This document shows positions 7,561 through 16,548 of a stretch of 64,000 bases of DNA, in pieces. Position 1 is the stretch's first letter, and each line of letters starts with the position of its first letter. The stretch is from the NCBI GenBank assembly GCA_036494815.1, contig DASXNV010000013.1:1-64000 (forward strand). Direction: 5' to 3'. This DNA comes from Poindextera sp036494815. Its GTDB lineage: Bacteria; Pseudomonadota; Alphaproteobacteria; Caulobacterales; Caulobacteraceae. The notes beneath the pieces were generated by a model, which made no database searches, had not been told where the DNA came from, and saw only the letters and a program-made list of their open reading frames with translations. Made by a program: the position numbers and the translations under genes.

Positions 7561-9588
7561 CTAAGCTCGGGTCTTCTGGGTGAGCTCCTCCGCCATTCGT
7601 CCGCTTAGCTCGCTCATGTGATCGAACGTGTATTCGAAAGTCGCCAGACCTCGCGAAAGCGAACGCAATTCTCCGATCAAATCATACCTTTCGGCCTGCG
7701 GCAGCGTGGCTTCGATGTGATCCCAGCCCGGCCAGTCTGGGCGCGGTTCGAACCCAAGCACCTGGCCACGACGGGTTGAGAGCGCGGAGATCGCGTTGGA
7801 AGTGCATGAAGACGGCAGATCGACCGCCAGTCTGTCGATTGGCTCGAGCAGGCAGGATCCAGCCCGGCGCAAGGCTTCTTCCATGCCGATCCGACCCGCA
7901 GTGCGGAACGCCATCTCCGAACTGTCCACGCTGTGGTAGGCGCCGTCTGTCAGCGTGACCGCAACGTCGGTCACCGGAAATCCCAAAGGCCCCTTGGCCA
8001 TGGCGTCGCACACACCCTGCTCCACCGCGGGAATCCACTGTTTTGGCACCACACCTCCCGTGATGTGCTGCGCGAAGGCGAAGCCTTCGCCGCGCGGGAG
8101 GGCGCGAACTTCGATCGTCAGGTCGGCGAACTGGCCGTGGCCGCCCGTCTGTTTCCTATGCCGAGCGTGCTGCTCGACCCGGTGAGAGATAGTCTCCTTG
8201 TACGGTGTCGCCGGCGACGCCGTTGTCACTTCCAGGCCGAAACGGTTCCTCAGGCGGTCGAGTGCGAGGCGCAGGTGGCCTTCGCCCTGACCGCCCAGCA
8301 ATGTCTGATGGGTTTCCGGATCGCGCGTGAGGCTTAGCGCTCGATCCTCGTCCATAAGCTTGGCCAAGGCCCCCGACAGCCTGACATCGTCGTTGCGCGC
8401 TTTCGCTGAGATGGCCATCCAGTAGACCGGCGTTCTCGGCGAGATGGGAACAGGACGGCCCTGCGGGCCGCCATTGACGGTCAACAGATCCCCCGCCCTG
8501 AAATGTTCCAGCTTGCCGATTGCGACCACTTCCCCCTCGTCCGCCGTGGTGACCTTCTTGAGCGTAGGGCCCTGGACCAGGAACAGGCCGCCCGCACGGC
8601 TCCGCTCGCCATTTGGCGTTGTAAATTCGGAACCATCCCGGATGGGTCCGCCGAGCGCCCGGGTATAGGCCAGCATGCCAGCCTGTCCGGCGTAGGTGGT
8701 CTTGAACACATAGGCCGATGGGCCGGGCGCCCCTAACCGCGCCTGCGCCGCCTTCGGTGCGGCGATTTCGTGGCGAAACGCCTTCAGCAAACGCCGTATG
8801 CCGAAGCCGTGGGAGGCCGCGCCGAAAAAGGCGGGCGCAATCAGACCCTCGTTCATCTCATGCACAAGATCCGTGAACACGGCCGCCTGGTCGGGCGTCT
8901 GATCGGACAACAACTGTTCCAGCAGCTGGTCGTCGAAATCGGCCAGTTGTTCGAGCATGTGGAACCGGGCGTCTGGCTCCTCATCGGCGACCGCCGGGGG
9001 CAAGTCGATCCGCCGCGAAGGTTGACCTTCTCGATATTCAAAAGCCCGCTCTAACGTCAGATCCACATAGCCGGTGATGCGGCCGCCCTCCCAGATGGGC
9101 AACTGGCGCGCCACCACCGGCGCCCCGCACACGGCTCCCAAGGCGGTCAGCAGTTCAGACAGGGACGCTCGCGCCTGATCGATCTTGTTGACGAACAAAA
9201 TTCGCGGGACCGCCAGTCTCTCAAGCGTCTTCAGCGTCGGCTGCAGAAGGACGGCCTTTGCTGGGTCGGGGTCGGCGACCACGACCGCCAGATCCACGGC
9301 CGCCAGAGCAAAATCTCCGTCGGCCGCAAAGTCGACGGAGCCGGGGCAGTCGATAATCGCATAGCGATCACCCAGGAAGTCGAAACCGGCGAGGTTTAGT
9401 TCGACGGACTGCCCGAAGGTTCGAGCTTCCGGGCTGGTGTCGCCGATCACCTCGCTCAAGCCGCCATTGGCTCGGCGCTCAACCGTGCCCGCCGCCAGAA
9501 GCATGGCCTCCATCAGGCTGGTTTTTCCGACTCCAGTCGGGCCGACCAAAGCCACTGCGCGGACGACGTCAGGATTGTGGACGCTCAT
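7561..9588 (-). CDS. EF-G-like translational GTPase paralogue
   Basis: A 675-residue EF-G paralogue with the five EF-G domains recognisable: P-loop GPTGVGKTS (about residues 17-25), NKID for guanine recognition, then domains II-V ending in an EF-G IV/V fold (GHGQFADLTIEV, PKQWIPAVEQG). It belongs to the EF-G-like group, distinct from housekeeping FusA. G3 reads IIDCPGSVDF, so the DTPGH histidine that positions the hydrolytic water in translational GTPases is Ser. Hydrolysis may be slow or triggered differently. ATG 9588 has GGAGG seven bases ahead. No ribosomal genes are nearby, as expected for a paralogue. Its exact role is not settled. Confidence 0.88.
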   Translation of the reverse strand: MSVHNPDVVRAVALVGPTGVGKTSLMEAMLLAAGTVERRANGGLSEVIGDTSPEARTFGQSVELNLAGFDFLGDRYAIIDCPGSVDFAADGDFALAAVDLAVVVADPDPAKAVLLQPTLKTLERLAVPRILFVNKIDQARASLSELLTALGAVCGAPVVARQLPIWEGGRITGYVDLTLERAFEYREGQPSRRIDLPPAVADEEPDARFHMLEQLADFDDQLLEQLLSDQTPDQAAVFTDLVHEMNEGLIAPAFFGAASHGFGIRRLLKAFRHEIAAPKAAQARLGAPGPSAYVFKTTYAGQAGMLAYTRALGGPIRDGSEFTTPNGERSRAGGLFLVQGPTLKKVTTADEGEVVAIGKLEHFRAGDLLTVNGGPQGRPVPISPRTPVYWMAISAKARNDDVRLSGALAKLMDEDRALSLTRDPETHQTLLGGQGEGHLRLALDRLRNRFGLEVTTASPATPYKETISHRVEQHARHRKQTGGHGQFADLTIEVRALPRGEGFAFAQHITGGVVPKQWIPAVEQGVCDAMAKGPLGFPVTDVAVTLTDGAYHSVDSSEMAFRTAGRIGMEEALRRAGSCLLEPIDRLAVDLPSSCTSNAISALSTRRGQVLGFEPRPDWPGWDHIEATLPQAERYDLIGELRSLSRGLATFEYTFDHMSELSGRMAEELTQKTRA

Positions 9589-9755
9589 CAACAGACCTCC
9601 CCATCTTCTATGGCGGGGACCGTCTCTTGGGCCGACGGCCGAGGGCGAGTGAACTACATGCTCTGCTCTAACGGATGGTCACGCAAGAGGGTGCGCGAGC
9701 GAGCGTGGTTTGACGGACGATCGGCCTTGTGAGCTCCCCAGCAAAAAGCTCGTGG

Positions 9756-10937
9756 TTACTCTATCTCGCGGATCACCGCCGCAGCTTCGGCGAACGCGGT
9801 GTTGGCGGCGGGCACGCCAGCATAGATCGCTGACTGCATCAGCACCTCTTTCAGCTCGTCCTCGGTGAAGCCGCCCTGTTCCAGGCCCGCGCGCACGTGC
9901 AGGCGAAACTCCTCCCAGCGGCCAAGCGCGGTGGTGATGGCGATCACGATCAGGCGGCGGGTGCGGTGATCCAAACCCGGGCGGCCCCAGATCTCGTTCC
10001 AGGCGTAGCGGGTGATCATGGCCTGAAAATCGGCGTTGAATGGGGTGCGGCCCGCCAGAGACTTGTCCACCCAGGCGTCGCCCAGCACCTGGCGGCGTAT
10101 CGCCAGACCGGCATCGAACAGCACTTCGCCGGCCTCGCGCACGGCGGATCCGGCGGCGGCCTCGCTGAGAAACGCCCGCACAGCGCCGGCGAAGGTGGCC
10201 GGCTCTTCCAGGCAGGCGAGATGAGCGGCGTCGAGGCTCGCTGGGCGCGCGCCTGGAATAGCGGCAAGGATGCGCTGACCGTGACCCTCGAACGGCGTCG
10301 AGATGTCCCGGGCGCCGGAAATGACCAGGGTCGGGACGGCGATCGCCGCCAGCCGCCCCATCAGGTCCATGTCGCGGATGGCGGCGCCGCAGCCGGCGTA
10401 GCCGTCCGGGCTCATCGACAGCAGGCCGGTGCGGACCGTAGAGACGATCTCCGGATGATTTCGCGTGAAGGGATCGGAGAAGAAGCGCTGCATCGCCATG
10501 TCAACGATCGCACCCATGCCCTGGGCGCGGACGGTGTCGATGCGCGCACGCCAAGCCTCGACGTCCATCTGGGCCGAGGTGCAGGCGCAAATTAGGGCGC
10601 TGACGCGGCCGGGCGCGCGCAGGGCAACGGTCATGGCGATCATACCGCCGAGGGACAGGCCGCAGACGGCGGCGCTTCCAACGCCGGCGGCGTCCATCAC
10701 GGCGAGGGCGTCCGCGGCCAGGGTCTCCAGGCTATAGTCGCCGCCCGGCGCGTCCGAGGCGCCGTGCCCGCGGGCGTCCATGCGCAGCACCCTAAACCGG
10801 GGCAGCAACAGGGGGATCACACGGTCCCACAGGCTCATGTCCGCGCCGATGGAATTGAGCAGCAAGAGGGGCGGCCTGGCTGGTTCACCATCGAGCCGCC
10901 AGTAGAGGCGCACGCCGTCGCTGGTCGCGAAAGCCAT
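9756..10937 (-). CDS. pcaL: 3-oxoadipate enol-lactonase / 4-carboxymuconolactone decarboxylase fusion
   Basis: A 393-residue fusion of PcaD and PcaC. Residues 1-260 form an alpha/beta hydrolase with the nucleophile S96 in GLSLGG and a C-terminal catalytic His (AAHLACLE). Residues about 270-393 form a carboxymuconolactone-decarboxylase domain (WNEIWGRPGLDHRTRRL, and EELRLHVR-like EEFRLHVRAGLEQG). It catalyses the last two ring-derived steps of the protocatechuate branch of the beta-ketoadipate pathway, giving 3-oxoadipate. Its ATG overlaps the pcaB stop by one base (TGATG). It is the last gene of the operon. Such fusions are common in actinobacteria and alphaproteobacteria. Confidence 0.93.
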   Translation of the reverse strand: MAFATSDGVRLYWRLDGEPARPPLLLLNSIGADMSLWDRVIPLLLPRFRVLRMDARGHGASDAPGGDYSLETLAADALAVMDAAGVGSAAVCGLSLGGMIAMTVALRAPGRVSALICACTSAQMDVEAWRARIDTVRAQGMGAIVDMAMQRFFSDPFTRNHPEIVSTVRTGLLSMSPDGYAGCGAAIRDMDLMGRLAAIAVPTLVISGARDISTPFEGHGQRILAAIPGARPASLDAAHLACLEEPATFAGAVRAFLSEAAAGSAVREAGEVLFDAGLAIRRQVLGDAWVDKSLAGRTPFNADFQAMITRYAWNEIWGRPGLDHRTRRLIVIAITTALGRWEEFRLHVRAGLEQGGFTEDELKEVLMQSAIYAGVPAANTAFAEAAAVIREIE

Positions 10938-12088
10938 CAGCGGTTCCTTCGGTATTGGGCGAGGGCGCGACGGACCAGGGCGGCGGACTGCCCGGTATCG
11001 GCGCCAACCTTGGCTGCGCCCAGGTTGCGGCGCATCGCGGCGGCGTCGACCTTTAGCCCCTCGATCACCGGGGTCATGGCCGTGAGCGCGCCATGAGCGA
11101 GGTCGAACAGGGTGGCGAGGCTGGGCGCCTCGGCCTGCCAGCCGCCCAGTCCGCGCTCATGCTCCTGAGGCAGACCTGAAAAGATGGCGGCGGCCAGGGC
11201 AGGGGCGCGGATCGCGGCTGAAAGCGCCACTTGGCACCCTGTCGCATTGCGCTTGTGAGCCATGGCCGAGGAGCCGCCGCGTCCCTCGATATGAGGCTCG
11301 AAAGCCTCGCCGACCTCGCCCTGGGCCATCAGCGAGACGTCGCGAGCGATCTTGCCGACGGCGCCGGTGAGAATGGCCAGGGCGGCGGCGAGCCCAGCTA
11401 CGCCGTCGCGGCGGGCCTGCCAAGGCATGGGGGCGACGCCGAGGCCGAGATCGGCGGCCATGCGTTCGACCACGCCGAAATTCAGCCCGGCGAGCGTGCC
11501 GGCCGCGCCGCCGAGTTGCAGCACCAGGGTGTCCGCGGCCTCGCGCTCGAACCGGCGCCCGGCGGCGTCGACGCCCAGCAGCCAGTTGGCCGCCTTCATG
11601 CCGAAGGTGATCGGCAGAGCGCCCTGCAACAGGGTGCGGCCGAGCATAGGGGTCTCGACGTGAGCCTGGGCCAGGTGCGCCAGTGCGAGCGCGAGAGCCT
11701 TGCCTTCGCCGACGATCAAGGCGGCGCCGGCCTTGGCCTGCAGCATCAGGGCGGTGTCCGCCAGGTCCTGGCTGGTGGCGCCATGATGCACCAGTTTCGC
11801 GGCCGGGCCGTCCCGTTCGGCGACCAGGGCGCGCAGGCGGAAGACCAGCGGAATAGCCAAGGTCCCGGCATGGGCGGCCTCGTCGGCCAATTCGGCGATG
11901 TCGAAATGAGCGGTGATGCAGGTCTCAACGATCACGTCGGCGGCCTCGCTGGGGATCACGCCCTCGGCGGCCTGGGCGCGGGCGAGGGCGGCCTCGAAGT
12001 CCAGCGCGGCGCGCAGCAGGGCGTCGTCGCCAAAAGCGGCGATCATGGCGGCGGTCGACGCCGGACGGTCGCGCAACAGCGAGGCCAA
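10937..12088 (-). CDS. pcaB: 3-carboxy-cis,cis-muconate cycloisomerase
   Basis: A 383-residue member of the fumarase/aspartase superfamily. The superfamily signature appears as GGSSAMAHKRNA near residue 270, and TSQDLADTALMLQ near residue 110 matches the second conserved block. It converts 3-carboxymuconate to 4-carboxymuconolactone. It is somewhat shorter than the 450-residue bacterial PcaB and lacks a long C-terminal extension, which is usual in alphaproteobacterial forms. It lies between pcaG and pcaL on the same strand with an 18 bp gap upstream and a TGATG coupling downstream. Confidence 0.93.
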   Translation of the reverse strand: MASLLRDRPASTAAMIAAFGDDALLRAALDFEAALARAQAAEGVIPSEAADVIVETCITAHFDIAELADEAAHAGTLAIPLVFRLRALVAERDGPAAKLVHHGATSQDLADTALMLQAKAGAALIVGEGKALALALAHLAQAHVETPMLGRTLLQGALPITFGMKAANWLLGVDAAGRRFEREAADTLVLQLGGAAGTLAGLNFGVVERMAADLGLGVAPMPWQARRDGVAGLAAALAILTGAVGKIARDVSLMAQGEVGEAFEPHIEGRGGSSAMAHKRNATGCQVALSAAIRAPALAAAIFSGLPQEHERGLGGWQAEAPSLATLFDLAHGALTAMTPVIEGLKVDAAAMRRNLGAAKVGADTGQSAALVRRALAQYRRNR

Positions 12089-12106
12089 AGACGGTTTCCC
12101 TCCAGC

Positions 12107-12775
12107 TCAGCAGTCGAAGAAGACGGTTTCGTGCTCGCCCTGCAAGTGGATGTCAAAGCGATAGGTAGCCGGCGCATCCAGGACCTTGGCCGCGATCAGG
12201 GTCGCCCGGCGCTCCGGCGCCACGAGAGCCAGGATGGGATCTTCGTCGTGACCGTCTTCGCCTTCAAGATAGAGCCGCGTGACTAGGCGCTTGATCAGGC
12301 CGCGGCCGAACACACCCACGGCGATGTGCGCCGCCTGCAGGCTGTCGCCGGGCCCCGGAGCACGCCCAGGCAGGATGGTGCGAAAACGAAAGCCGCCGTC
12401 CTCGCCGGTAGCGCTGCGGCCAAAGCCGGCGAAGTCCACGTCGAGCGCAAGGGCCTCGCGCGGATCGCCTGGGCCATTGTACCGTCCGGCGGCGTTGGCC
12501 TGCCAGATCTCGATCAGCGCGTCCGGCACAGGCGCGCCGGCGGCGTCGAACACCTGGCCGACGATCTCGATCGGCTGGCCGGCGATCGGGCCGCGCTCGG
12601 CCGGTTCATTCAGCAGGTAGTTTGCATCGGGCGCCAACTCCGGCCGGGCGCCGAGATCGGAGCTGCCGATCAGGTCCGCGCCGCCCTTCCAGGGCAGGCC
12701 ATAGTGGAAGAAGGGGCCCACGGTCTGCCAGGGAGTCTGGCCGAACAGTTCGGGGCTCTGGTTGTCCTGGGCCAT
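12107..12775 (-). CDS. pcaG: protocatechuate 3,4-dioxygenase, alpha subunit
   Basis: A 222-residue intradiol dioxygenase alpha chain. It opens with the typical GQTPWQTVGPFFHYGLPW segment and contains the intradiol core VFDAAGAPVPDALIEIWQAN, followed by GEDGGFRFRTILPG. The alpha chain does not carry the iron-ligating Tyr/Tyr/His/His set, consistent with what is seen, and contributes substrate-binding surface in the (alpha-beta-Fe) multimer. It follows pcaH with a three-base gap, so the two are co-translated in stoichiometric amounts. Confidence 0.95.
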   Translation of the reverse strand: MAQDNQSPELFGQTPWQTVGPFFHYGLPWKGGADLIGSSDLGARPELAPDANYLLNEPAERGPIAGQPIEIVGQVFDAAGAPVPDALIEIWQANAAGRYNGPGDPREALALDVDFAGFGRSATGEDGGFRFRTILPGRAPGPGDSLQAAHIAVGVFGRGLIKRLVTRLYLEGEDGHDEDPILALVAPERRATLIAAKVLDAPATYRFDIHLQGEHETVFFDC

Positions 12776-12778
12776 GGA

Positions 12779-13477
12779 TCAAGCCTCCATCGGCGTGGCG
12801 CTGGGACCGCGCAGGACGATGTCGAACAGATAGCCGAGGGCCCAGTTGGGTTCGGTGGTCGCCAGGTCGAAGCGCGAGACCATTCTTTGCCGATAGGGCT
12901 GCGGCACCGCGCCGGCGATCGGGTCGATGGCGACAAGCGGATCGTCGGGGAAATACATCTGGGTGATCAGGCGGGTGGCGAAGGCGGGGCCGAGTAGCGA
13001 CAGGTGGATGTGCGAGGGACGCCAGGCGTTGTGGTGGTTTCCCCACGGATAGGCGCCTGGGCGCACTGTCACATAGCGATAATGGCCCTCGGCGTCGGTG
13101 ATCACCCGGCCGGCGCCCGTGAAATTCGGATCCAGCGGCGCATCCCACTGGTCCTTCCTGTGGATGTACCGTCCGGCGGCGTTGGCCTGCCAGATCTCGA
13201 TCACCGTGTTCGGGACCGGGCGATGAGCCTCGTCTAGCACCCGGCCGCAGACGATGATCCTCTGGCCCTGGGCCTCGCCGGCGTGCTGGCGGGTCAGATC
13301 CGCCATCAAGCCGCCCATCAGAACGCTCCAGTCGGCCGGGCCGGTGGTCTCGGTCAGGGTCTGGGGAATGCGCACGAGCGGCTGGCGCGGCGATCGCGCG
13401 ACGGTGGAGCTGTAGGCCGGATGCAGCGATGACGGTTGGCCGGCATCTTCGCGATTGTATTCAAATCCATCGGTCAT
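12779..13477 (-). CDS. pcaH: protocatechuate 3,4-dioxygenase, beta subunit
   Basis: A 232-residue iron-binding subunit that cleaves the ring of protocatechuate between the two hydroxyls. The non-haem Fe(III) ligands can be placed as Y104 (AGRYIHRKDQ), Y143 (GAYPWGNH), H156 and H158 (WRPSHIHLS). GEAQGQRIIVCGRVLD and PNTVIEIWQANAAGRY are the family core. GGGAGG precedes the ATG at 13477; the frame also opens with a TTG one codon earlier. The start overlaps the pcaI stop (TGATG), so expression is coupled to it. Confidence 0.96.
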   Translation of the reverse strand: MTDGFEYNREDAGQPSSLHPAYSSTVARSPRQPLVRIPQTLTETTGPADWSVLMGGLMADLTRQHAGEAQGQRIIVCGRVLDEAHRPVPNTVIEIWQANAAGRYIHRKDQWDAPLDPNFTGAGRVITDAEGHYRYVTVRPGAYPWGNHHNAWRPSHIHLSLLGPAFATRLITQMYFPDDPLVAIDPIAGAVPQPYRQRMVSRFDLATTEPNWALGYLFDIVLRGPSATPMEA

Positions 13478-14217
13478 CAACGACCTCCCGGGCCAGATTC
13501 AGACAATGCCGGCTGGGCGCGCGGGCGCGTCGTCAGGCGTTCGATGCGCTTTTCGTAGTGGGCGCCCTGGATGATGCGGTCGACATAGATGCCGGGGGTG
13601 TGGATCTGGTCGGGGTCGAAAGCGCCGGCTGGGGCGATCTCCTCGACCTCGACAATGGTCACCTTGCCGGCGGTGGCCATCACCGGGTTGAAGTTTCGCG
13701 CCGTCTTTCGATAGACGAGGTTGCCTTCCGGGTCGGCCTTCCAGGCCTTGACGATCGAAAGGTCCGCCCTGAGCCAGCGCTCGCGGACATAGAGTTCACC
13801 CTCGAAGTCCTCGACCGGCTTGCCATCGGCCACCACCGTGCCGACGCCGGTCTTGGTGTAGAAGGCTGGAATGCCGGCGCCGCCGGCGCGGATGCGCTCG
13901 GCCAGAGTGCCCTGCGGGTTCAGCTCCAGCTCCAACTCGCCGGACAGATAGAGCTGTTCGAACAACTTGTTCTCGCCCACATAGGAGCTGATCATTTTCC
14001 TGATCTGGCCATTGTTCAGCAGCATCCACAGGCCAAAGCCGTCGGCGCCGCAATTGTTGGAGATCACGGTCAGGTTCTTGACGCCGGCGTCCTTGATCGC
14101 TGGGATCAGGTTCTCCGGATTGCCCGACAGGCCAAAGCCGCCCGACATGATGGTCATGCCGTCGAACAATACGCCGTCCAGGGCGGCTTCAGGGCTGGGA
14201 TAGATCTTCTGGGTCAT
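13477..14217 (-). CDS. pcaI: 3-oxoacid (3-oxoadipate) CoA-transferase, subunit A only
   Basis: A 246-residue family I CoA-transferase A subunit: DGMTIMSGGFGLSGNPE (the family glycine-rich signature), NNCGADGFGL, SSYVGENKLFEQLYLSGELELEL, and GIPAFYTKTGVGTVV. Placed between pobA and pcaH, it should activate 3-oxoadipate with succinyl-CoA. The B subunit, which carries the catalytic Glu in this family, is not next to it and not anywhere in the window. Either pcaJ lies elsewhere, or this A subunit pairs with another B chain. The C-terminal 20 residues are Arg/Gly-rich and unusual. Assignment to the pathway rests on context; an acetoacetate transferase is the alternative. Confidence 0.85.
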   Translation of the reverse strand: MTQKIYPSPEAALDGVLFDGMTIMSGGFGLSGNPENLIPAIKDAGVKNLTVISNNCGADGFGLWMLLNNGQIRKMISSYVGENKLFEQLYLSGELELELNPQGTLAERIRAGGAGIPAFYTKTGVGTVVADGKPVEDFEGELYVRERWLRADLSIVKAWKADPEGNLVYRKTARNFNPVMATAGKVTIVEVEEIAPAGAFDPDQIHTPGIYVDRIIQGAHYEKRIERLTTRPRAQPALSESGPGGR

Positions 14218-14226
14218 TCGGGATCC

Positions 14227-15402
14227 CTAGTGGAGGGGCAGGCCGACATAGTTCTCCGCCAGGGTGGTCTGGGCGGCTCTGCTGGTGCGAATGTAGTCGA
14301 GTTCAGCCACCTGCATCTTGCGGGCGAAGGGGTCCATGTCCGGGAAGCGATGGGTCAGGCCGGTGAACCACCAGGAAAACCGCTCGGCTTTCCACACGCG
14401 CGCCAGGGCCTTTTGAGAATAGGCGTCGAGCCCGTCCGTGGCGCCCCGGCGATAGAAACCGATCAGGCCGTCGGCCAGGAAATTGACGTCGGAGGCGGCC
14501 AGGTTCAGGCCCTTGGCCCCGGTCGGCGGCACGATATGGGCCGCGTCTCCGGCCAGGAACAGGCGGCCATGGCGCATGGGTTCGAACACGTAGCTGCGCA
14601 GCGGGGCTATGCTCTTCTCAATCGACGGCGCGCGGGTCAGGGCCGCGGCGGCCTTGGGGCCAAGGCGCACGGCCAGTTCGTCCCAGATCCGATCGTCGGG
14701 CCAGTCCTGCAGGCGCTCATCCAGAGCGCACTGCACATAGTACCGGCTGCGGATCTTCGAGCGCATGCTGGCCAGGGCGAAGCCGCGCTCATGGTTGGAA
14801 TAGATCAGCTCCTCGTCGCAGGGCGGCGCATCGGCGAGGATGCCCAGCCAGCCGAACGGATAGACCCGCTCGAAGGCGCGGCCGAGCTCTGCAGGAATGC
14901 TCGCGCGGCTGACCCCGTGAAAGCCGTCGCAGCCGGCGATGAAGTCGCAATCCAATCGCTGGGCCTGGCCGTCCAGGTCGTAGGTGAGGTAAGGCGCGCT
15001 GCAGTCGACCTTGTGCAGGGCGACGCTATGGGCGTCGAAGATCAGGGGCGTGCCGCGCTCTAGGCTGGCCTCGATCAGGTCCTTGGTCACCTCGGTCTGG
15101 CCATAGACCATGACCTGGGAGCCGCCGGTCAGTTCGCGCATGTCGATGCGAAAAGCCTCGCCGTCGACCGCCAGGTTGAAGCCGTCATGCGGCAGGCCAT
15201 CGGTGCGCATGCGCGCCGCGACGCCGACCCGCTCGAGGAGGTTGACGGTGATCTGTTCGAGGATGCCGGCGCGGATGCGGCTTTCGACATAGGCGCGGTC
15301 GCGCTGTTCCAGCACGACGCAATCGACGCCCTCTGTGTGCAGCAGTTGGGACAGCAACAGGCCAGCCGGGCCTGCGCCGACGATGGCGACCTTGGTGCGC
15401 AA
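14227..15402 (-). CDS. pobA: 4-hydroxybenzoate 3-monooxygenase
   Basis: A 391-residue class A flavoprotein hydroxylase that makes protocatechuate from 4-hydroxybenzoate with NADPH and O2. The N-terminal FAD site GAGPAGLLLSQLL, the R-rich ESRIRAGILEQ segment typical of PobA, the DG motif (DFIAGCDGFHGVSR) and the GD motif (GRLFLAGDAAHIVPPTGAKG) are all present, and the length is that of Pseudomonas PobA. It is the first gene of the operon and feeds pcaHG directly. It is divergent from an AraC-type regulator. Confidence 0.96.
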   Translation of the reverse strand: MRTKVAIVGAGPAGLLLSQLLHTEGVDCVVLEQRDRAYVESRIRAGILEQITVNLLERVGVAARMRTDGLPHDGFNLAVDGEAFRIDMRELTGGSQVMVYGQTEVTKDLIEASLERGTPLIFDAHSVALHKVDCSAPYLTYDLDGQAQRLDCDFIAGCDGFHGVSRASIPAELGRAFERVYPFGWLGILADAPPCDEELIYSNHERGFALASMRSKIRSRYYVQCALDERLQDWPDDRIWDELAVRLGPKAAAALTRAPSIEKSIAPLRSYVFEPMRHGRLFLAGDAAHIVPPTGAKGLNLAASDVNFLADGLIGFYRRGATDGLDAYSQKALARVWKAERFSWWFTGLTHRFPDMDPFARKMQVAELDYIRTSRAAQTTLAENYVGLPLH

Positions 15403-15467
15403 GGATCAACGCCTCCCGTTCGCCGGATGGTTCGCCTCCGGCCGTTGTCGCCACTCTAGGCGCGACG
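15403..15467. promoter_or_regulatory. divergent pobA / AraC-regulator promoter region
   Basis: A 65-base divergent spacer that must hold both promoters. GTTCGCC occurs twice as a direct repeat (15418-15424 and 15430-15436, 12-bp period), which could be half-sites for the regulator. No sigma-70 elements are convincing by eye. Confidence 0.35.
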
Positions 15468-16439
15468 ATGTTGGAGGCTATGGACGCATCGCGCATAAGG
15501 TTGGATTTTTCGAGCAGCCGAACCCATAGTCTGGCCGTCACTGTTCAGGGCGGACACGGCTTCATGGCTCAGCTACAGTCTGGCTTTCCGAGCTTTTTCC
15601 TATATGGTGAGGCCCCGCGCGAGGTCTCCGAACGGTTCCTGCACCTGGAAGACCTGGACCATCGCAGCCGGCCCAGTCATTGGAATATTCGCGCGCATGC
15701 CCACAGCGACCTGAACCACATATTCCTGCTCACACAGGGCGCGGGCGAGATGAACGCCGACGGTCAATCCATTCCCTTCGCCGCTCCCTGTCTGCTGACC
15801 GTTCCAGCAGGGGTCATCCATGGCTTTGTCTACGAACCCGAAACAGCCGGATCCGTCCTGACCCTGGCGGGGGGATACCTACGAGAGTTGATCGGCCGCG
15901 AAGACGCGTTTCGTGGCCTGTTCGAGCAACCAGCCCAGCTGAGCCTTGACGATCCGCAGCCGGTCTCTGACGCCTACGGCCGACTCGGGCGCGAACTGGC
16001 CTGGACAGCGCCTGGCCATGTCGCGGCGGTCGAAGCCCATCTGATGACCATTCTCGTGGAGGCGTTGAGGCTGATCTGGCAGGCCGGCGCCGCGGCGCCC
16101 GTGGCGAGCGGATCGGCGCTGCGCCTCGTCGCTCGCTTTCGCGAGGCGGTCGAAGCCGGATACCGCGCCGGCGCCACGATCGACGCCTATGCCCAACATC
16201 TGTGCGTCACCACGACCAAGCTGCGCCGCGCCTGCCTGGCGGCGGCAGGCTGCTCCCCGATCGGCATCGTTCAGGCGCGGCTCCTGCTGGAGGCCAAGCG
16301 CGCGCTACTCTACACCAACATGACCGTCGCCGAGACCGCCTACTATCTCGGTTTCGACGATCCGGCCTATTTCTCGCGCTTTTTCACCCAGCAGGAGGGT
16401 GTGTCGCCAAAGGCGTTTCGAAACGGAGAGAGAAGCTGA
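15468..16439 (+). CDS. AraC-family activator of 4-hydroxybenzoate catabolism (PobR-like)
   Basis: A 323-residue AraC regulator. Residues about 30-130 form a cupin-like ligand domain (HWNIRAHAHSDLNHIFLLTQG, LTVPAGVIHGF). The C-terminal double helix-turn-helix spans about 220-320, with TIDAYAQHLCVTTTKLRRAC and the second helix set MTVAETAYYLGFDDPAYFSRFF. Divergence from pobA makes it the likely 4-hydroxybenzoate-responsive activator, as PobR of the AraC type is in several proteobacteria. The ATG at 15468 has only a weak ribosome site; an ATG at 15480 is possible. Confidence 0.85.
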   Translation: MLEAMDASRIRLDFSSSRTHSLAVTVQGGHGFMAQLQSGFPSFFLYGEAPREVSERFLHLEDLDHRSRPSHWNIRAHAHSDLNHIFLLTQGAGEMNADGQSIPFAAPCLLTVPAGVIHGFVYEPETAGSVLTLAGGYLRELIGREDAFRGLFEQPAQLSLDDPQPVSDAYGRLGRELAWTAPGHVAAVEAHLMTILVEALRLIWQAGAAAPVASGSALRLVARFREAVEAGYRAGATIDAYAQHLCVTTTKLRRACLAAAGCSPIGIVQARLLLEAKRALLYTNMTVAETAYYLGFDDPAYFSRFFTQQEGVSPKAFRNGERS

Positions 16440-16548
16440 ACCCTTTATCGATTGGATGGGCCGAAGCCGATTTCCCAAAGTAGATTTTGGCGATGGCTTT
16501 GCGTGGAATGGGCGGCGGTGGTCATGCCTTTAGGGTTTGGCCCTGGTT

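Noticed and set aside
10016..15459. Long plus-strand frames opposite the pca operon (for example 11231-12286 and 13429-15063)
   Set aside because: They mirror pcaB, pcaI and pobA and have no family motifs; typical of high-GC antisense frames.
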